A stretch of DNA of 64,000 nt from Cristatella mucedo. Its lineage: Eukaryota > Bryozoa > Phylactolaemata > Cristatellidae. Under the pieces are notes generated by a model, which saw only the letters and a program-made list of their open reading frames with translations, did no database searches and was not told the origin of the DNA. This document shows positions 59,576 through 64,000 of this stretch, one piece after another. The position numbers were made by a program, and so were the translations under genes. The first letter of the stretch is position 1. Each line of letters starts with the position of its first letter. The DNA lies in assembly GCA_009760855.2 (NCBI GenBank), contig WPIO01000047.1:361001-425000 (forward strand). Reading direction: 5' to 3'.

Positions 59576-60014
59576 GCTCCGGTGGGCGTCAGCTGGCGAC
59601 CCGGAGAGACATATCTTGGGATTAAACAGTGGCTGTTCACGTGACGCCAGGAGCCGGCCTTGCATGCACACTGTTCTCATAAGAAAATGTAGAAACACAG
59701 CTTCCAGCACATAATAAATTTGCTAAGGTATAGGCTGAGTATCTTTTCGGAGGTGAGATACTGTTTTGCTTTGGTGTTGATGAAACAAGCATAATCTCCA
59801 TAAAAGCATAAGTTCAAAAAGTTATGCTTACATGTGTCAGAGTAGGTTATGCATAAGCCCAGAATAAAATGGTCGGTTTGACATGCTTCTATGAGCACAT
59901 AGAGAGGTTATGCAGATGTAGTGGGTGCTTAGAGAGGTTTTACTGTACTGCCCTAAAAAGAAAGGACTCAATCTCTACACAGGTGCTTTGCAACCTGTTT
60001 CAAGATCATAAGAT

Positions 60015-60700
60015 GTTTAGTAAAGTGCTCTAAGAGAACTAAATTCCTTTCTATGGCCTTTCATATGCTGCTAAGAAAATGCATGTCAATTGCGTAGTGA
60101 TAACATGCACAGTGGCAGAGGCCATCAGAACACACAGGAATATTTATACACACCCTGCAAAGCTGTGAGGAACAGGTGGGTTTTAGCTTCGTAGTAAATG
60201 AATGTTCAGTCGGAAGTGAGTTCCAGGCTTTGGGAGCATACGAACTAAAGGCACGGTCTTCAAAGAATTTCAGACTTGTTAGAGGCACAGCCAAAGACTT
60301 GAGTGTGAGTAGCTGATGGTACTATGTCTTGCCTGGTAGGGAACTAGTTCGAATCGGTAGGTCGGAGCCAGAGAAAGAAGGAAGCTATAAGTGAGTGACA
60401 AAACTTGAAAGTCGATTCTCTGCTTGGTGGGGAACCAGTGCAGGTCGGGGAGAAGTGGTACACTGTTGCAACTGCGCCGTTCACGACGGACAAGCCTAGC
60501 TGCAGAGTTTCTCACCATCTGTAGGTGCCTTATAGCACAGGCCTGAAGGCAAGCGAGTAGTGAAGTGCCGAAGTAGAGGTGAGATGTCACATGCGCACAC
60601 ACCAACTTGGATATGTTATACCTGTCAAAGCCGGCTCGAATTGTTGCAATGCTGCATCAATGCTGAAAGCATGGTCACTTTAGAATTGGACATCTAGATT
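60015..60700 (-). mobile_element. LINE-A diverged copy, RT C-terminal region
   Basis: A minus-strand frame from 60605 to 60279 reads HVTSHLYFGTSLLACLQACA then LVRRERRSC and DLHWFPTKQRIDF. A second piece (60294 to 60061) carries [18 protein letters not shown], so a frameshift separates them. The end sequence is at about 60020-60060. Confidence 0.85.
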
Positions 60701-60983
60701 TCTCGTCATCTTCTAGACGTTGCATGGAGTGAAAGGTCTATTTTGAGCAGGACCCCGAGATTATGAGATTGTATTCTTTCGGCAATTTGTAATGCGTAGT
60801 AGCCGAGATTTAGTTATCGTGCAGCGCTATGCGAACGACCTGTAATTGCACTGCACACTCGGGCGGCATTGCACTTGCCTGATTGCCCGTGGTTGCCCAC
60901 GAGCTCAACCTGCTCTGCCGGCTGTCTGGGTGTTGGCGCCCGTGGCTGTTGCATTTACGTTTGCCTGCTGTCGTCCTCTGCAG

Positions 60984-61044
60984 GAAGCTGGATCACGTGG
61001 ATGCTCACGGCAGGCGCTGCTGATCGTGCTCAGCGTCGCGTGCA
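60984..61044 (+). other. DENND4: probable 5' UTR part of the first DENND4 coding exon
   Basis: A pyrimidine-rich acceptor ending CCTCTGCAG lies at 60983, 61 bases before the ATG. This suggests the coding exon begins with untranslated sequence and is spliced to an upstream noncoding exon, possibly in the CpG island at 45.5-47.6 kb. No transcript evidence is available. Confidence 0.5.
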
Positions 61045-61373
61045 ATGGAAAAGCAGCGGCGCCTCGCCGAGTACTTTGTCGTCGCCGGCCTTCCCGAGAG
61101 TCCGAGCCTGTTCGAGTTCGAGGACGAAAGTGGCGGTGGAGGCGGCCTGACTCCGGACGGTTTGGCCAAGCGCCCCGCAGGCAGGTCGGAGCCCATCACC
61201 GACATATGCGTCATCTTCCCGAGCGAGAACGAGCTGTGCCCTCCCGGCTACAAGGTGCTCGCCTTGACGCCTGGCGGACTGCCGGCCGACCTCAACCACG
61301 GCAGCATACGCAGCCCCGAGGTGTTCATCTGCTACCAAAAGGGTCGTGACAAGCCTCCGCTCACCGACCTCGG
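61045..61373 (+). CDS. DENND4: DENND4/Crag-type Rab GEF, first coding exon (start of MABP domain)
   Basis: The exon opens with ATG at 61045 and encodes 109 residues plus two bases; the donor is GTGCGT at 61374 (phase 2). Recognisable pieces are AEYFVVAGL (residues 8-16), PITDICVIFPS, and RDKPPLTDLG at the end. Human DENND4A has ADYFVVAGL, PITDVSVI and GRDKPPLTDLG in the same order. DENND4 proteins carry an N-terminal MABP domain followed by a DENN module that activates Rab GTPases (Rab10 for the human proteins; Drosophila Crag acts on Rab10/Rab11). A glycine-rich insert after FEFEDES is specific to this copy. The exon is GC-rich, unlike the following one. The DENN and PPR-like regions lie beyond the window. 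Confidence 0.95.
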
Positions 61374-61784
61374 GTGCGTGCCTTCCTTTGTCGCCTCTCT
61401 GCTCGCTGTGCCGCCGCCGTAATACTGCGTTCGGTCGCGCTGGCAGTGCAGTTGGCAATCTGCTTTGTATTTCCCTTCGCACTGCTTACTGCAGCAGTAC
61501 TACTTTGGAGAGCACGTGTAAGGTTTGCAGCCGCAGTGCATCGGCCACCCAGTCTAGCCCGGCTGCCGGGCAGCCTCGAAGGTGTCCCGACGTGGTCCTA
61601 AACGTTTTTTTCGAGACCCGGCCACACTGTCTGAGGTTTGAGGTGAAGCCGACCAGTCAGAATCTGCCCGTTTGTTGGCCGGCAGAGGGAAAGTGGTGCC
61701 GGCAACAAACGGCAGTAGTGCCGATAGCAGGGTGCCGGCAGGGTGACATTTATAACGTCGGATGCCGTCTGGAGGCTAGGTGGT

Positions 61785-62500
61785 CTATCCCGTCTTGACT
61801 TCTGTAACTCACTGCTTGCTGGCCTACCGGCATGTGCAATCAGGCCATTACAGCTGGTGCAAACTCCGAAGCTAGGCTTGTTTGTCGTGAGCATCACATT
61901 TGCCACATCACACCACTTCTCGCCGACCTGCACTGGCTCCCTGTCAAGCAACGAATCGACTTCAAGGTTTTGTCGCTCACTTTTAGGTCATTTCATTCTT
62001 TGGCTCCAGCCAATCTCTCAGATCTACTCCCCCACCAGGCCAAGCATCGTACCACCCGCTTTTCGGAATCCAACAGTTTACCAATATCTCGTACAAATCT
62101 CAAGTCCTTTGGAGACCGTGCATTTAGTTCATATGCTCCCAAAGCCTGGAACTCACTCCCTACTTGCGTCACAATAACATTCCCTGACTTGATCACATTT
62201 ACAAAGAACTTTCAAATCACACCTATTTAGGACAGCATTTAGTGGGTCCCTGTGATTCGTCCTTGATGTGCTTATGCGTGCTGACACTGCATGCTGCCAC
62301 TAACCTCACTTGCATGCTGACCCTGTGCATGTCACCCCAAACCATGTTATTCATGTTGCTTATTAAGCGTGATATTACTCACCATTCAGTCGTGTTTCCC
62401 TTTGCTGCAAATGTAAAGCGCCTAGAAAGAGATTGAGTTCTCCGAGGGCGCTTTATCTAGTGCATTATAATAATAATAATAATAATAATAATTATTATTA
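61785..62500 (+). mobile_element. LINE-A copy inside the DENND4 intron
   Basis: Lies between the two DENND4 coding exons, same strand. One frame carries [20 protein letters not shown]...WNSLPTCV; an earlier frameshift separates [20 protein letters not shown]. The 3' UTR and ATA/ATT tail end at about 62500. Confidence 0.92.
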
Positions 62501-62790
62501 TCCCGGCACTCGGCTCGTGTGCCAAACGTGAGAAGTGGCACAGCCGAGGTGACCGTGAGCAGTTACCTATGTGCAGTGTCTGCTTAATGGTGGATGCTGA
62601 CTGAATGGAGTGATCTCTGTGTTGGCGAGGTGACCTGACTTGAGCCAAAAAATCACGAAATCTCTCTCTTCTGCTGCTATAAGTGGGCCGGAAATCGCGT
62701 GTGTGTGCGTGTGTGCAGTGCTGCAAGCAGCTAGCAATGGTAGGGCTCGTCGTTGTGTTGTCTGCTCACTCACATGCTGCTGTCTCGCAG

Positions 62791-62980
62791 GGTGCTGTAC
62801 GAAGGCAAGGAACGCGTGCTACCCGGATGCGAGGTTATCTCTACCACACCCTATGGGCGCTGCGCCAACGTCAACAATTCCAACAACAACAAGATCTACC
62901 TTACCTATCGGCGTGCGTCAGAGAATGCTGCGTCTGATACACTGGCAGTTACAGACATTTGCGTTATTGTTACTAATAAG
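62791..62980 (+). CDS. DENND4: DENND4/Crag-type Rab GEF, second coding exon (MABP domain)
   Basis: The acceptor CTGTCTCGCAG ends at 62790 and the donor GTGAGT is at 62981. The 190-nt exon completes the glycine codon left by exon 61045-61373 and leaves phase 0. It encodes [20 protein letters not shown] then YGR, a local asparagine-rich stretch, and [11 protein letters not shown]...TLAVTDIC. Human DENND4A has [24 protein letters not shown] and [11 protein letters not shown] in register. The Asn run (NNSNNNK) replaces a Ser-rich loop. No third exon was found between 62981 and 64000, so the gene continues to the right. Confidence 0.95.
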
Positions 62981-63127
62981 GTGAGTGACTCTCATTTGAC
63001 GTCACTTGAGATTGCTCTTGAAGTAACACATAGAAGTAAGATTAATCGGCCTCATTTATATAGCCGTACAAGAACCCCAGCTTGCTTTCGGCCACTTGCA
63101 ATGAGCAGAGAGAGAGAGAGGAGAGGT

Positions 63128-63660
63128 CTGTAACAAGGACTCGATGGATGTTACAGTGGAGAGTTTTCTATAGCACACTCATAGCCTATGCTGCTTTCGG
63201 TGCAAATATGTAGCCAACAACAACAGACTTCATTTCATGCAGCAAAGAGAGAGTGAAAAGCATAGTTGAGACAGGAGAGCAGTTGAGTTAGTGAGTAGCA
63301 TGGAAGTAGCATGTCAGTGTGGCTGGTAAAGGATGTGCCACCGTCGGCAGCTGGAGAGTAGATGTCGTTGCTTAAGAGCAGTGAGTTCCACAGGGCAGCA
63401 GAACAAAAGCTTCTGTCACCGATGGTCTTTAAGTGCCGACGGTCGTTAAGCGTAGGAACAGAACAGCCAATTTATTTTCCATACAGAGCTCGAGGGCACA
63501 AGGAAGCCGAAACTGGTGCAGCAGTTCAGCTAGATACGAAGGAGCCCCAGCTATGGCTGGCCTAGTGACTCGGACTAAGAATTCTGCCCTTTATCTATCT
63601 GTTGATCGACTGGGAGCCAACGTGGCTCCTTCAGCTGAGGAGCTGCTTGGCTGTACCTTT
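63128..63660 (-). mobile_element. LINE-B copy in DENND4 intron 2
   Basis: Colinear with the other LINE-B copies (TAGTGAGTAGCATGGAAGTA, GAAACTGGTGCAGCAGTTCA) and extends further 5' than most. Confidence 0.78.
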
Positions 63661-64000
63661 GGGATTTGTTGACTAACCCTGAAGCCATAATCATCATCAG
63701 CTGCAGAGGTGCGATGGCTTTTCTCAGTAGCCCAGCCAAAATGGAATGCAGCAGCAATCCAGCCTAGACAAAACACCGGGCAGCTAGTTGGACAAGCTGG
63801 GCGAGTCGGACCTTCCTGCACGGCCAGAGTGGCTTGGGCCAGGCCGTCATTGAAGTCATTTGGGGCAGCAGGCGCTGGCTCGATCGCTACAACATTCTCG
63901 TCCGTCGATGTAGGCATGCTTGCCTAGCCGTGCTGTGGCCGTGGCTGTCATGCTTGTTGCACGGATGCACCGCTGCTGGTTGCAGGGAGAGAGCCCGCCA

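Larger units (their letters stand above)
57770..60010. other. unassigned DNA
   Basis: Holds the 28-bp duplication and the C20 run with its possible exon; otherwise empty. A tail-like piece (GGACTCAATCTCTACACAGG) sits near 59967. Confidence 0.45.

Overview
The window looks like genomic DNA of an invertebrate animal: multi-exon genes with GT-AG introns, tRNA-derived SINEs, non-LTR (LINE) retrotransposons, long GT and GA microsatellites and CpG-rich patches. The species cannot be named from the sequence. Three protein-coding genes can be supported. (1) POP4/RPP29, the RNase P/MRP protein, on the + strand: four exons (5377-5618, 9553-9618, 11609-11787, 16059-16195) join in phase into 207 codons; only the extreme N-terminus is missing. 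(2) A fragment of a cell-surface receptor on the - strand: four exons (27841-27884, 27267-27503, 27005-27115, 26812-26888) with an Eph-receptor-like cysteine module, a Ser/Thr/Pro-rich stalk and a transmembrane segment; no intracellular domain was found. (3) The 5' end of a DENND4/Crag-type Rab exchange factor on the + strand (61045-61373 and 62791-62980), which runs off the right edge.

Most of the rest is transposon debris. One LINE family, called LINE-A here (CR1/L2-like, tail of ATT repeats), has at least 25 copies or fragments on both strands. The best copy (31944-34896) has an open frame through endonuclease, reverse transcriptase and C-terminus, and sits inside an older opposite-strand copy with an AATAG target duplication. 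A second family, LINE-B, is present mostly as antisense 3' pieces. SINE-A (about 11 copies) and SINE-B (4 copies) both have tRNA-like heads. The SINE-B tail resembles the LINE-A 3' end, which suggests SINE-B borrows LINE-A machinery.

Layout: 1-5.3 kb, LINE/SINE fragments and a (TG)58 tract. 5.4-16.2 kb, POP4, whose introns are swollen by nested LINEs. 16.2-26.8 kb, decayed LINEs and unassigned DNA. 26.8-27.9 kb, the receptor fragment. 28-35.4 kb, SINE-B and the nested LINE pair. 36-44.8 kb, several GC-rich patches, including a 21-bp-period GC-box array, plus a SINE-A cluster. 45-47.6 kb, a long GA tract beside a CpG island with poly-G runs, the best promoter candidate for DENND4. 48-60.9 kb, microsatellites, SINEs and LINE tails. 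61-63 kb, the DENND4 exons, with a LINE-A copy in the intron between them.
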